DNA of 7,011 nt, taken from assembly GCA_965235125.1 (NCBI GenBank), contig CBDDXH010000053.1, positions 1 through 7,011 of the forward strand. Direction: 5' to 3'. Source of the stretch: Pelagilacustribacter hypolimneticus. GTDB taxonomy: Bacteria; Pseudomonadota; Alphaproteobacteria; Pelagibacterales; Pelagibacteraceae. A model generated the notes under the pieces. That model was not told where the DNA came from, searched no databases, and saw nothing but the letters and a program-made list of their open reading frames with translations. Shown here piece after piece: positions 1-5,974 of the stretch (positions are counted from its first letter, which is position 1; each line of letters starts with the position of its first letter). The translations under genes were made by a program, and so were the position numbers.

Positions 1-129
1 GGTTTTAGTAATGATCTGGACTATACCCACTTCTTCTAAGAATTTAATAATAAAAATAAAAGGAATTAAAATTTTATATAAAGGAATGGTTACGTCTATA
101 ATTTCTTTTAAAAGCTTTTTAAAAAACAT
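1..129 (-). CDS. N-terminal fragment of a membrane protein, possibly nucleoside-recognition (GATE) domain family; runs off the left edge
   Basis: An open frame starts with ATG at 129 and runs without a stop to base 1, giving 43 residues. It begins MFFKKLLKEI, continues IDVTIPLYKILIPF, and then has a hydrophobic stretch and FLEEVG. A short basic amphipathic start followed by 'xPLxKIxIPxxxxxKxLEExG' resembles the opening of GATE/nucleoside-recognition membrane proteins (SpmA/SpmB-like, Pfam PF07670). I recognise this by pattern only. The start lies 23 bp after the stop of the uronate dehydrogenase-like gene on the same strand, so it is probably the next gene of that operon. No Shine-Dalgarno site is visible, as for its neighbours. 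If it is a transporter, it could carry a compound connected with the upstream dehydrogenase and lactonase, but the family's substrates are poorly known. It could also be an unrelated inner-membrane protein; two thirds or more of it is missing. Confidence 0.55.
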   Translation of the reverse strand, partial: MFFKKLLKEIIDVTIPLYKILIPFIFIIKFLEEVGIVQIITKT

Positions 130-152
130 GTGAGATATAATTTAAAATCAAT

Positions 153-959
153 TTATCTTATACTTTTTATATTGCCTTTAAAATTAGCTGAGGTAAAAAC
201 ACCTCCTTGGAAAAGTAATGCCATTTTATCTTTATATTCATTTTTGCTCAACATATTAATATTAACTCGGTCAGCACTATCTTTTGGTTTATATCCCAAT
301 TGGTAAGCTCTTAAATTATTCCACCAAGATTTTTTATTTTTAGATACCCCATAAACAATTTCATTATGAATGGCTTTATGTTTAATCCCAATATTAACAA
401 GTTGAGTAAGATCTTCATAACTTATCCAAGTTGATAAATGTCTTCTATCTTCTGGGGCCTTTAAACACGTACCAATTCTAATACACATGGACTTAATATT
501 AAATTTATCTGCATAAAATCTAGATAATTCTTCACCAAAAGCTTTGCTTAATCCGTAGTGACTATCCGGTCTTTGATTGGACAAATGATTTAATCTTGTT
601 GTTCTTCTATGAAAACCAATAGCATGGTTTGAACTTGCAAAAATTATTCTTTTAACTTTATTTATTCTTGCCGCTTCAAAGAGATTATATGTGCCTATAA
701 TATTATTTTGTAAAATATTAGACTGAGTATCTTCTATTGGAATAGAGCCGAAGTGAACAATGGCATAAACCCCTTTGGTAACATTTAGCATTGCTTTAAA
801 GTTTTTAAGATTGGCTAAAATAAATTTTTGATTTTTTTCTATATTTTTTTTTTTTAAATCTGTGCCTATTAAATTGATGTAACCAATCTTAGCTAAAGAT
901 CTAAAAAGCATTCCACCTAAATGGCCTGCAGCACCAGTAATTAAAACTTTTTTATGCAT
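153..959 (-). CDS. udh: NAD-dependent uronate dehydrogenase-like protein (extended SDR)
   Basis: The 268-residue product is an extended short-chain dehydrogenase. The Rossmann motif GAAGHLG is at residues 9-15, and an acidic residue after beta-2 (TDL, 33-35) suits NAD. The family-specific stretch FASSNHAIGF is at 107-116, the catalytic YxxxK is Tyr135-Lys139 within YGLSKAFGE, and RIGTC...DRRHLSTWIS lies at 161-180. YGVS and SWWNN follow at 203-215. SSNHAIG, DRRHLSTW and the about 265-residue length match bacterial uronate dehydrogenases such as the Agrobacterium enzyme, whose catalytic Ser/Tyr/Lys fall at nearly the same numbers. Those cytosolic enzymes oxidise D-galacturonate or D-glucuronate to the aldarolactone, making NADH. 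The gene starts 3 bp after the stop of a lactonase gene that could open that product. Sugar specificity is not readable from sequence; a related sugar dehydrogenase is the alternative. Transcription is probably shared with the lactonase gene. Confidence 0.82.
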   Translation of the reverse strand: MHKKVLITGAAGHLGGMLFRSLAKIGYINLIGTDLKKKNIEKNQKFILANLKNFKAMLNVTKGVYAIVHFGSIPIEDTQSNILQNNIIGTYNLFEAARINKVKRIIFASSNHAIGFHRRTTRLNHLSNQRPDSHYGLSKAFGEELSRFYADKFNIKSMCIRIGTCLKAPEDRRHLSTWISYEDLTQLVNIGIKHKAIHNEIVYGVSKNKKSWWNNLRAYQLGYKPKDSADRVNINMLSKNEYKDKMALLFQGGVFTSANFKGNIKSIR

Positions 960-962
960 CTT

Positions 963-1838
963 TTATTTAAATTTACAACCTTTAACAGTTAAACTTGCCA
1001 TATAAAAAGAACTGCTAGCTGTAATAAATAATGTTTTTCCATCTACGCCACCAAAATCGACATTAGATACTCGCTCAGGCAATTTAATATAACCAATCTG
1101 CGCTCCTGAAGGATTATAACAAGCAACTCCATCTCCACAGCTAGTCCATAAATTATTATCGGCATCAAATCTAAAGCCATCAAAAACATAATCAGGATCT
1201 GTTTTTGCAAAAACTATTGGATTAGTGATTTTTAAATTTTTATCTATATCGTATCTTCTGATATATTTTGTCTCCCCCGTGTTTGAAATAAATAATTGAG
1301 ACTCATTAGGTGAAAGAGCTATGCCATTTGGACGATCCATATCTGTTACAAAAGCTTCTAATGATTTAGTTTTTGGATCAAATTTAAAAACATAACATCC
1401 TCCATACATCATCTTGCCTGGAAAACCCTCAACTCTCTTTGGATTAATAATCCCGTAAGGAGGATCGGTAAAAAAAATAGTTTCATTTGAGTGAACGCAA
1501 ACATCATTTGGTGAGTTTAATCTTTTATTATTATATTCATCTGCAATTAAGGTAATGACGTTATTTTGATCTGTTGTAGTCACTCTTCTAGCTCCATGTT
1601 CACACGTTACAAGATTTCCCTCATTGTCAGTTGTATTACCATTTGAAAAATTTGAGGGTGATCTAAATATTTCAACTTTTTTAAAATCAAAACTAAGCAT
1701 TCTATTATTTGGAATGTCGCTCCAAACAACTTTGTTTAATCTTCTTAAATAGCAAGGTCCTTCTGTCCAAATACTTCCGGTGTGAATTTGTTTTAGATTA
1801 AGATTTTTTGTATAAACTTCAAACTTTTGTTTATTCAT
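963..1838 (-). CDS. SMP-30/gluconolactonase/LRE family lactonase
   Basis: This 291-residue protein is a six-bladed beta-propeller of the SMP-30/gluconolactonase family, of normal length. Family marks in order are TEGP (residues 25-28, Glu26 a likely metal ligand), SDIPNNR (40-46), SNGNT (65-69), LNSPNDV (108-113), FTDPPYG (123-129), DRPNGIALSP (168-177, Asn171 a likely ligand), SNTGE (185-189) and FDGFRFD (219-225, Asp220 a likely ligand/base). Members are cytosolic metal-dependent hydrolases that open sugar lactones. There is no obvious signal peptide. The stop is 3 bp before the uronate dehydrogenase-like gene, so the two are almost certainly co-transcribed. Such a dehydrogenase releases a lactone, which makes this the probable aldarolactonase of the route; that substrate is inferred from context. 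The ATG at 1838 is the first good start and lies 53 bp after rlmN. No ribosome site is visible. Confidence 0.87.
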   Translation of the reverse strand: MNKQKFEVYTKNLNLKQIHTGSIWTEGPCYLRRLNKVVWSDIPNNRMLSFDFKKVEIFRSPSNFSNGNTTDNEGNLVTCEHGARRVTTTDQNNVITLIADEYNNKRLNSPNDVCVHSNETIFFTDPPYGIINPKRVEGFPGKMMYGGCYVFKFDPKTKSLEAFVTDMDRPNGIALSPNESQLFISNTGETKYIRRYDIDKNLKITNPIVFAKTDPDYVFDGFRFDADNNLWTSCGDGVACYNPSGAQIGYIKLPERVSNVDFGGVDGKTLFITASSSFYMASLTVKGCKFK

Positions 1839-1891
1839 TTAGTTATTACTAACATTCACAATTGTAAAAAAAAAGTGTTTATCTTTTATGT

Positions 1892-2956
1892 CTATTGTTT
1901 GATTTTTAAACTTTCAGTTCTTAACTGACCGCAAGCACCCAATATATCTTGACCTCTTGACCTTCTAATCGTTGCAACATATCCAGCATCTTGAATAATT
2001 TTACCAAATTTTTCCATCTCGTCTCTTTCAGTTGGAAGGTATTGAACCCCTGGCCAAGGATTAAATTCTATAAGATTAACTTTACACGGAAACTGCGCCA
2101 TAAGTTTTACAAGTTGTTTGGCGCATTCCATGCTATCGTTAATGCCTCTGAGCATAACATATTCTAATGTTATTTTTTCTTTAACAACTGAACTGTAATA
2201 TTTGCACTGCTCAATCAGATCTTTAATTTTAAATTTTTTATTAATTGGCATGATCATTTCTCTAATATCATCAGTTGGTGCGTGCAGAGATAAAGCTAAA
2301 TAGGTGCCAATTTCTTTAGCGGCATCAGGAATTTTGTTAGCTATTCCTGCTGTTGAAACTGTTATTTTTTTAGGACCATAATTCAATCCCTCTTTGTCTT
2401 TTAAGATTTCAACTGCCATTTTTACATTGTCGTAATTATAAAAAGGCTCACCCATTCCCATTAAAACAATATTAGATATTTTTTTTTGCTCACCCCAATC
2501 ATTAATTTGTTCTTTAGCAATAATGACTTGATTGACAATCTCAGCAAAACTTAAATTTTTAACTAAACGTTGGGTCCCTGTATGGCAAAATCTACAATTT
2601 AAAGTGCAGCCCACTTGTGAAGAAATACAAAGCGTTGCCCTAGTTTTTTCAGGAATATAAACACATTCAACTTCATTGCCATCGAAAAGTTTAATTAACC
2701 ATTTGATTGTTCCATCCGTTGAGGTTTGAGTTTTTACAATTTTCGGTCTCTCTAGACTTATTAAACTATTTAATTTTAATCTTAACTCTAGCGGAAATGT
2801 AGTTAAGTTATTAATTTCAAAAGAACCTTTTTGGTAAACGGATTGCCAGATTTGTTTGCTGCGCATAGAAACTTTTTTTTCATCAATTTCTAAGTCTTGA
2901 TTTAAAAAAAGTTTTAATTCTCTAAAGTTAAATTCAAAAAAATTTTTAAGTGCCAT
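1892..2956 (-). CDS. rlmN: Dual-specificity RNA methyltransferase RlmN (23S rRNA A2503 and tRNA A37 C2-methylation)
   Basis: The 354-residue product is a full-length radical-SAM RNA methyltransferase. The [4Fe-4S] motif CxxxCxxC is C117-C121-C124 within VGCTLNCRFC. The family's extra conserved Cys110 precedes it in TLCISSQVGC with the same 7-residue spacing as in E. coli RlmN. The SAM-binding GMGEP motif is at 167-171, STAGI at 201-205 and SLHAP at 223-227. The catalytic Cys342 that becomes methylated sits in ILGACGQLR, near the C-terminus. RlmN methylates C2 of A2503 in 23S rRNA and A37 of some tRNAs, which supports translational accuracy. The ATG at 2956 is the first start, and MRSKQIWQSVYQKG at 31-44 is the usual N-terminal accessory-domain signature. 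It is the first minus-strand gene after the divergent region. It may read through into the lactonase and dehydrogenase genes, with which it shares no function. Confidence 0.97.
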   Translation of the reverse strand: MALKNFFEFNFRELKLFLNQDLEIDEKKVSMRSKQIWQSVYQKGSFEINNLTTFPLELRLKLNSLISLERPKIVKTQTSTDGTIKWLIKLFDGNEVECVYIPEKTRATLCISSQVGCTLNCRFCHTGTQRLVKNLSFAEIVNQVIIAKEQINDWGEQKKISNIVLMGMGEPFYNYDNVKMAVEILKDKEGLNYGPKKITVSTAGIANKIPDAAKEIGTYLALSLHAPTDDIREMIMPINKKFKIKDLIEQCKYYSSVVKEKITLEYVMLRGINDSMECAKQLVKLMAQFPCKVNLIEFNPWPGVQYLPTERDEMEKFGKIIQDAGYVATIRRSRGQDILGACGQLRTESLKIKQ

Positions 2957-3018
2957 AATTATTGAATATAGAACAATATGTTGATTGTGTATACTTTAGA
3001 CATTTGATAGATAAGCCA
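2957..3018. promoter_or_regulatory. Divergent promoter region between rlmN and the YczE-like gene
   Basis: These 62 bp separate two start codons facing away from each other, so promoters for both directions must lie here or inside the neighbouring 5' ends. On the plus strand TATACT at 2990-2995 is a reasonable -10 hexamer about 24 bases before the ATG at 3019, but no convincing -35 box is spaced 16-18 bp from it. For rlmN, TATATT (plus-strand complement at 2965-2970) is a possible -10 close to its start. The hexamers are weak and typical of chance in such AT-rich DNA, so only the location is well supported. Confidence 0.4.
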
Positions 3019-3666
3019 ATGTTTTTAAGAATTAAAAATATACCCAAACTATCCTGGAGTTCCAAATCTCCTAAAAATTTTAAACCTGCAATGAAGACTT
3101 TATTCTATCTTTGTTTAGGTCTAACTTTTTTTGGATTTGGTGAGGGATTACTAATTGTCTCTGGTATTGGAGCATCACCTTGGAACGTTCTTCATCAAGG
3201 AGTTGCGATTAATCTTGGTTTATCCGTTGGAACCATAGCTTTTTTAGTAAGTTTTTTAGTTTTATTACTTTGGTTTTTTTTAGATCAAAAGATAGGCATA
3301 GGCACAATAATCAATTTTATTATTATCGCTATTATGATTGATGTAACTATTTTCTACTTTAAAAAGCCTGAAATGTTCTTTTCACAATTTCTTATGGTCA
3401 TTGCAGGTATATTAATTATTGGATTTGGAACTGCTATGTATCTAATTACAAATTTAGGGCCAGGTCCAAGAGATGGTCTAATGACAGGTTTACAAAAAAA
3501 AACAAATGCGCCCATTGCTTTAGTTAGAGGTTGCATAGAAATCATTGTAGTTTTACTGGGTTGGTTTTTAGGTGGTACATTAGGTATTGGAACTTTTCTT
3601 TTTGCATTCGGCATAGGCCCTGCGGTTGCGTTAAGTTTAAATTTCTTCTCTAAATCCATGAAATAA
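3019..3666 (+). CDS. YczE/YitT-like integral membrane protein (COG2364 type)
   Basis: Starting at the ATG at 3019, this is a 215-residue membrane protein with about six hydrophobic helices at residues 27-47, 69-88, 93-115, 120-143, 165-185 and 189-210. The loop GASPWNVLHQG (51-61) after helix 1 is the hallmark of the YczE/YyaS group. A related loop, GPGPRDGLMTGLQ, recurs at 147-159, so the protein seems built from two similar halves. The group is widespread in bacteria, and its transport or regulatory role is not established. A longer frame reaches a TTG at 2962, but that would add 19 polar residues and use the whole divergent promoter region as coding sequence. ATG 3019, giving MFLRIKNIPKLSW and a short cytosolic lead, suits the family better. 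ATG at 3091 is a less likely third choice. It stands alone upstream of a possible weak terminator. Confidence 0.83.
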   Translation: MFLRIKNIPKLSWSSKSPKNFKPAMKTLFYLCLGLTFFGFGEGLLIVSGIGASPWNVLHQGVAINLGLSVGTIAFLVSFLVLLLWFFLDQKIGIGTIINFIIIAIMIDVTIFYFKKPEMFFSQFLMVIAGILIIGFGTAMYLITNLGPGPRDGLMTGLQKKTNAPIALVRGCIEIIVVLLGWFLGGTLGIGTFLFAFGIGPAVALSLNFFSKSMK

Positions 3667-3685
3667 AATTAAGGTAATTTTAACC

Positions 3686-3715
3686 GTAAAAAATAGGTTG
3701 GACTTATTTTTTTAC
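3686..3715 (+). terminator. Possible weak AT-rich hairpin terminator after the YczE-like gene
   Basis: GTAAAAAATAG (3686-3696) can pair with the complementary CTTATTTTTTTAC (3703-3715) around the 6-base loop GTTGGA, with two bulged T residues. The right arm holds a run of seven T. The hairpin lies 20 bp after the stop codon and before the next start, where a terminator would be expected. It is short of G/C pairs and could be chance in A/T-rich DNA. A second possible pairing, AAGGTAA (3671-3677) with TTACCTT (3712-3718), competes with it. Confidence 0.3.
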
Positions 3716-3756
3716 CTTTGCTAAATTTATGTGCTGCTTGATTGACAAATTAAAAA

Positions 3757-4224
3757 ATGGAACAAAAATTAAGAATAGAAAGCATCAATTCTAAAATTAA
3801 TTTAAATAAATTACCCTCTAAATTAAAAAATTTAAATACCTCAAGTTTGGGCGGTATGATTTCAGAATTTATCCATTATGTTTTTAAAGAACGAATAAAA
3901 AGTAAATCACTCAATTGGTGTTTTACAAATATAAAAAGAGTTAAAATTTTTCTTCAAATTTTTCATGCTGATCAAGGGAAAAAAGAAATATACAAGGAAG
4001 AAATAGCAAAACAACTTCCTGAATATTCATATAAAACAATTGCAAAAATCATTGATGATGGTCTTGCTAAAAAGTATTTTATTTTAATGGCAGTTGATGG
4101 CGCTTCGGGTAGTGATGGAAAAGTAAAAAATATTAGACCTTCCGAAGAATTGATGGTTGACTTTTTAAATCTTAGTCTTGAAATCGCTTCTTACATTGAT
4201 AAAAAAAAACTTAGCCAAGATTAG
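3757..4224 (+). CDS. Small winged-helix (MarR-like) DNA-binding protein, function unknown
   Basis: I do not recognise a named family for this 155-residue soluble protein. The middle and C-terminal parts read as a winged helix-turn-helix. A helix is seen at 52-70 (LNWCFTNIKRVKIFLQIFH). The segment KEEIAKQLPEYSYKTIAKIIDDGLAKKYF at 80-108 has the helix-turn-recognition-helix layout. A wing-like loop rich in Gly/Asp/Ser lies at 114-122, then VKNIRPSEEL at 123-132, which resembles the 'K..RxS.E' strand after the wing in MarR-type regulators. A final helix at 133-148 could form a dimer. The N-terminal 30 residues are basic and polar. The gene stands alone, 90 bp after the YczE-like gene and 100 bp before hisN, where an inverted repeat could be its operator. 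That link is inferred. ATG 3757 follows an A-rich stretch without a ribosome site. Confidence 0.72.
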   Translation: MEQKLRIESINSKINLNKLPSKLKNLNTSSLGGMISEFIHYVFKERIKSKSLNWCFTNIKRVKIFLQIFHADQGKKEIYKEEIAKQLPEYSYKTIAKIIDDGLAKKYFILMAVDGASGSDGKVKNIRPSEELMVDFLNLSLEIASYIDKKKLSQD

Positions 4225-4261
4225 AAAATTTTATTTTAATCAATTCTATAAATAATTTCTG

Positions 4262-4307
4262 TTAACTAGATATGTTAAAACTTGCCATCGATAGATATAT
4301 TAGTTAA
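4262..4307. repeat. Inverted repeat upstream of hisN (possible operator or leader hairpin)
   Basis: TTAACTA at 4262-4268 is a perfect inverted copy of TAGTTAA at 4301-4307. With one bulged G (4269) the pairing extends inward through ATAT (4270-4273) and ATAT (4297-4300), giving 11 pairs around a 23-base loop. The word TAGATAT also occurs twice directly (4267-4273 and 4292-4298), 25 bp apart. The right arm ends 17 bp before the hisN ATG, within the promoter/leader zone, and a TATATT hexamer (4296-4301) overlaps it. It could be an operator, a leader RNA fold, or chance in AT-rich DNA. Confidence 0.4.
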
Positions 4308-4324
4308 TCAACAACTATAAATTA

Positions 4325-5116
4325 ATGAATTACAATAAACCTTTTAACTTTTTAAAAAATTTACCTAATAAACTAAATAATTTTTATAAAAAAAATCTAA
4401 AATTGGGTTTAAAAGTTAACAATAAATCTAAAACTATAAAAGACTTTGACCCCGTGACTAATCTCGACCGCAGCTTTGAAAAATATATAAGATTGCTCAT
4501 TCATAAGTCTTTTCCAGACGACTCTATTATTGGCGAAGAATTTGAGGATAAATTTTCTGCAAACAATTATCAGTGGTGCATTGACCCTATTGATGGCACC
4601 AGAGCTTTTATCATTGGAGCGCCTACCTGGTCGAATTTAATTGGACTTTCATTTGAAAATAAAGCGGTTGTAGGTTTAGCTAATTTTCCTGAGCTTAATA
4701 AATACTACATCAGTGATCAGAAAAAATCTTATGTAATTAAAAATAAACAGAAATCTATTTTGAAATCTTCTAAAAATAATAATTTAAAAACAATTAAAAT
4801 TATTGGAAATTTTCATGGAACCCTTAGCTACGAGAAACAAAAAAAAATTATTAAAAAATTTGGCTGGTCTTTTAGATTGGCTGGATTTGATGCTTTAAAT
4901 TATTGTCTTCTCGCTGAAGGCAAAGTGGATGCTGTGATCGAAGCTAATTTAAAACCTTATGACATTTTACCTTTAATTCCCATTCTCAAAAACTCAGGGG
5001 CTATAGTTACGAATTGGAAAAATGAACCAGCTGAAAAAGGTGGAAATATTTTAGCCACATCTAATAAAAATTTGCACAATAAAATTTTAAAAATACTTAG
5101 AATCTCAAGAGGATAA
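4325..5116 (+). CDS. hisN: Histidinol-phosphatase, inositol-monophosphatase family (HisN)
   Basis: The 263-residue product has the lithium-sensitive, Mg2+-dependent phosphatase fold. DPVTNLDRSFE is at 42-52, GEE with Glu71 at 70-72, the metal-binding motif WCIDPIDGTRAF (Asp87, Asp90) at 84-95, and the second metal motif KPYDILPLIPI (Asp213) at 210-220. The details RAFIIGAPTW (93-102) and LKPYD...IPI...GAIVTNW are typical of the HisN branch in alphaproteobacteria rather than of SuhB or CysQ. The enzyme removes phosphate from L-histidinol phosphate, the step before histidinol dehydrogenase in histidine synthesis, in the cytosol. No other his genes are in the window. ATG 4325 is the only good start, with no visible Shine-Dalgarno site. 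Its stop overlaps the next small gene's start (TAATG), which points to translational coupling. A broader inositol-phosphatase role is possible but less likely. Confidence 0.88.
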   Translation: MNYNKPFNFLKNLPNKLNNFYKKNLKLGLKVNNKSKTIKDFDPVTNLDRSFEKYIRLLIHKSFPDDSIIGEEFEDKFSANNYQWCIDPIDGTRAFIIGAPTWSNLIGLSFENKAVVGLANFPELNKYYISDQKKSYVIKNKQKSILKSSKNNNLKTIKIIGNFHGTLSYEKQKKIIKKFGWSFRLAGFDALNYCLLAEGKVDAVIEANLKPYDILPLIPILKNSGAIVTNWKNEPAEKGGNILATSNKNLHNKILKILRISRG

Positions 5117-5250
5117 TGAATAATAAAACTATAGGATTAAGCATTGTTGGTTTAGCTTTACTTATTTTTTTTTCTAAACATGAATATGCCTGGATCATAT
5201 CGGCTATTCTTTTGGGTTTAGGCAGTGGAATGTTTTTTTGGAAAGAATAA
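5116..5250 (+). CDS. 44-residue two-helix membrane protein coupled to hisN
   Basis: This short frame starts with ATG at 5116, whose A is the last base of the hisN TAA stop, and ends with TAA at 5248-5250. AAGAGG at 5107-5112 is one of the few clear ribosome binding sites in the window and supports the start. The 44 residues read MNNKTIGLSIVGLALL, then IFFSKHEYAWIISAILLG, ending SGMFFWKE. Two hydrophobic segments, at about 6-19 and 25-41, are joined by a short polar turn (SKHEY), which suggests a small inner-membrane hairpin with both ends on one side. No known family is recognised and no function can be given. The overlap with hisN and the 5-bp gap to the first FkbM gene place it in one transcription unit. 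The exact overlap, ribosome site and membrane pattern argue for a real gene; conservation was not tested. Confidence 0.7.
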   Translation: MNNKTIGLSIVGLALLIFFSKHEYAWIISAILLGLGSGMFFWKE

Positions 5251-5255
5251 ATTTA

Positions 5256-5963
5256 GTGCTAAAAAGAATAATAAGTAAAATTCATATTTTGCAAAATATT
5301 TATTTAAAAAATAAATATTTTTATAAAAAAAAATCATACGCCATGGATGGTGAGGATTTAGCCATTAAAAAATATACCAAAAATATCAAATATGGTTTCT
5401 ATGTTGATATTGGTGCCCACCATCCCGTGCAAAGAAGTAATACATGTTTATTATATGAGCTTGGGTGGCAAGGCATAAATATTGATATTAATGATTTTTC
5501 GCTGGAACTTTTTAACTATTTACGTCCTAATGATATCAATATCCAAAGAGCTGTTTCAGACTATAATGGTGTAATTAATTTTTATTATCAAAAAAATTTT
5601 AGCCAACTAAACACGACTGATCTTGAATGGGCTAAAAAAAATTTTCAAAATAATTTTCAAGTAAGAAAAATTAAGTGCCAAACTTTTAATGACCTGTTGA
5701 ATGAAACAAAATATAAAAACAAAAAAATTGATTTACTTAATATTGATGTTGAGGGTTCAGAAATGAAAGTTTTATCTTGTCTTTCGTTTAAAATATATAA
5801 TCCAAAAATTATATGTGTTGAAATATTAGGATACCGACATTTAAAAAATAATGAAAAAGAAAAAGCAATTAAAACAAATGAAGTCTATAGATTTTTAATC
5901 AATAAGGGATATAAAAAAGTTTGGTCTGGATCTTCTTATTGCAGTCATATATTTGTAAAATAG
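5256..5963 (+). CDS. FkbM-family SAM-dependent methyltransferase, first of a tandem pair
   Basis: From a GTG at 5256 this gives 235 residues of the FkbM/Methyltransf_21 family (Pfam PF05050). Motif I is YVDIGAHHP (49-57), followed by NTCLLYELGWQGINIDIN (62-79), where the Asp after the beta-2 strand probably binds the SAM ribose. AVSDYNG is at 99-105 and the family-defining IDLLNIDVEGSEMKVL at 158-173, then ICVEILGYRH. These enzymes O-methylate hydroxyl groups, often on sugars of surface glycans or on secondary metabolites; the substrate here is unknown. No membrane helix is apparent. The start is uncertain: a TTG at 5238 would overlap the small gene by 13 bases, and ATG 5343 would remove the basic lead that the neighbouring paralogue also has. 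GTG 5256 follows GGAAAG by 10 bases and leaves 5 bp after the small gene. Confidence 0.83.
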   Translation: MLKRIISKIHILQNIYLKNKYFYKKKSYAMDGEDLAIKKYTKNIKYGFYVDIGAHHPVQRSNTCLLYELGWQGINIDINDFSLELFNYLRPNDINIQRAVSDYNGVINFYYQKNFSQLNTTDLEWAKKNFQNNFQVRKIKCQTFNDLLNETKYKNKKIDLLNIDVEGSEMKVLSCLSFKIYNPKIICVEILGYRHLKNNEKEKAIKTNEVYRFLINKGYKKVWSGSSYCSHIFVK

Positions 5964-5974
5964 TATCTAGAAGT

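Noticed and set aside
1858..1865. ACAATTGT palindrome between rlmN and the lactonase gene
   Set aside because: An 8-bp A/T-rich palindrome is common in such DNA, and no paired promoter boxes or second copy were found near it.
2962..3018. TTG start that would lengthen the YczE-like protein by 19 residues
   Set aside because: It would leave only 5 bp between divergent genes and turn the needed promoter region into coding sequence; ATG 3019 fits the family better.
3354..3659. 101-codon minus-strand open frame inside the YczE-like gene
   Set aside because: It is antisense to a clear membrane-protein gene and its translation resembles no family; it is a shadow of the plus-strand frame.
3742..3747. 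Perfect TTGACA -35 hexamer
   Set aside because: It lies only 9 bases before the ATG at 3757 and has no -10 hexamer at the right distance, so it is probably chance.
4219..4241. Hairpin GATTAGAA/TTTTAATC over the stop of the winged-helix gene
   Set aside because: The stem is nearly all A/T and no T run follows it, so it is not a convincing terminator.
5921..5974. TTG start for the second FkbM gene
   Set aside because: It overlaps the first FkbM gene by 43 bases, and the added residues have no counterpart in the paralogue; ATG 5975 is better.
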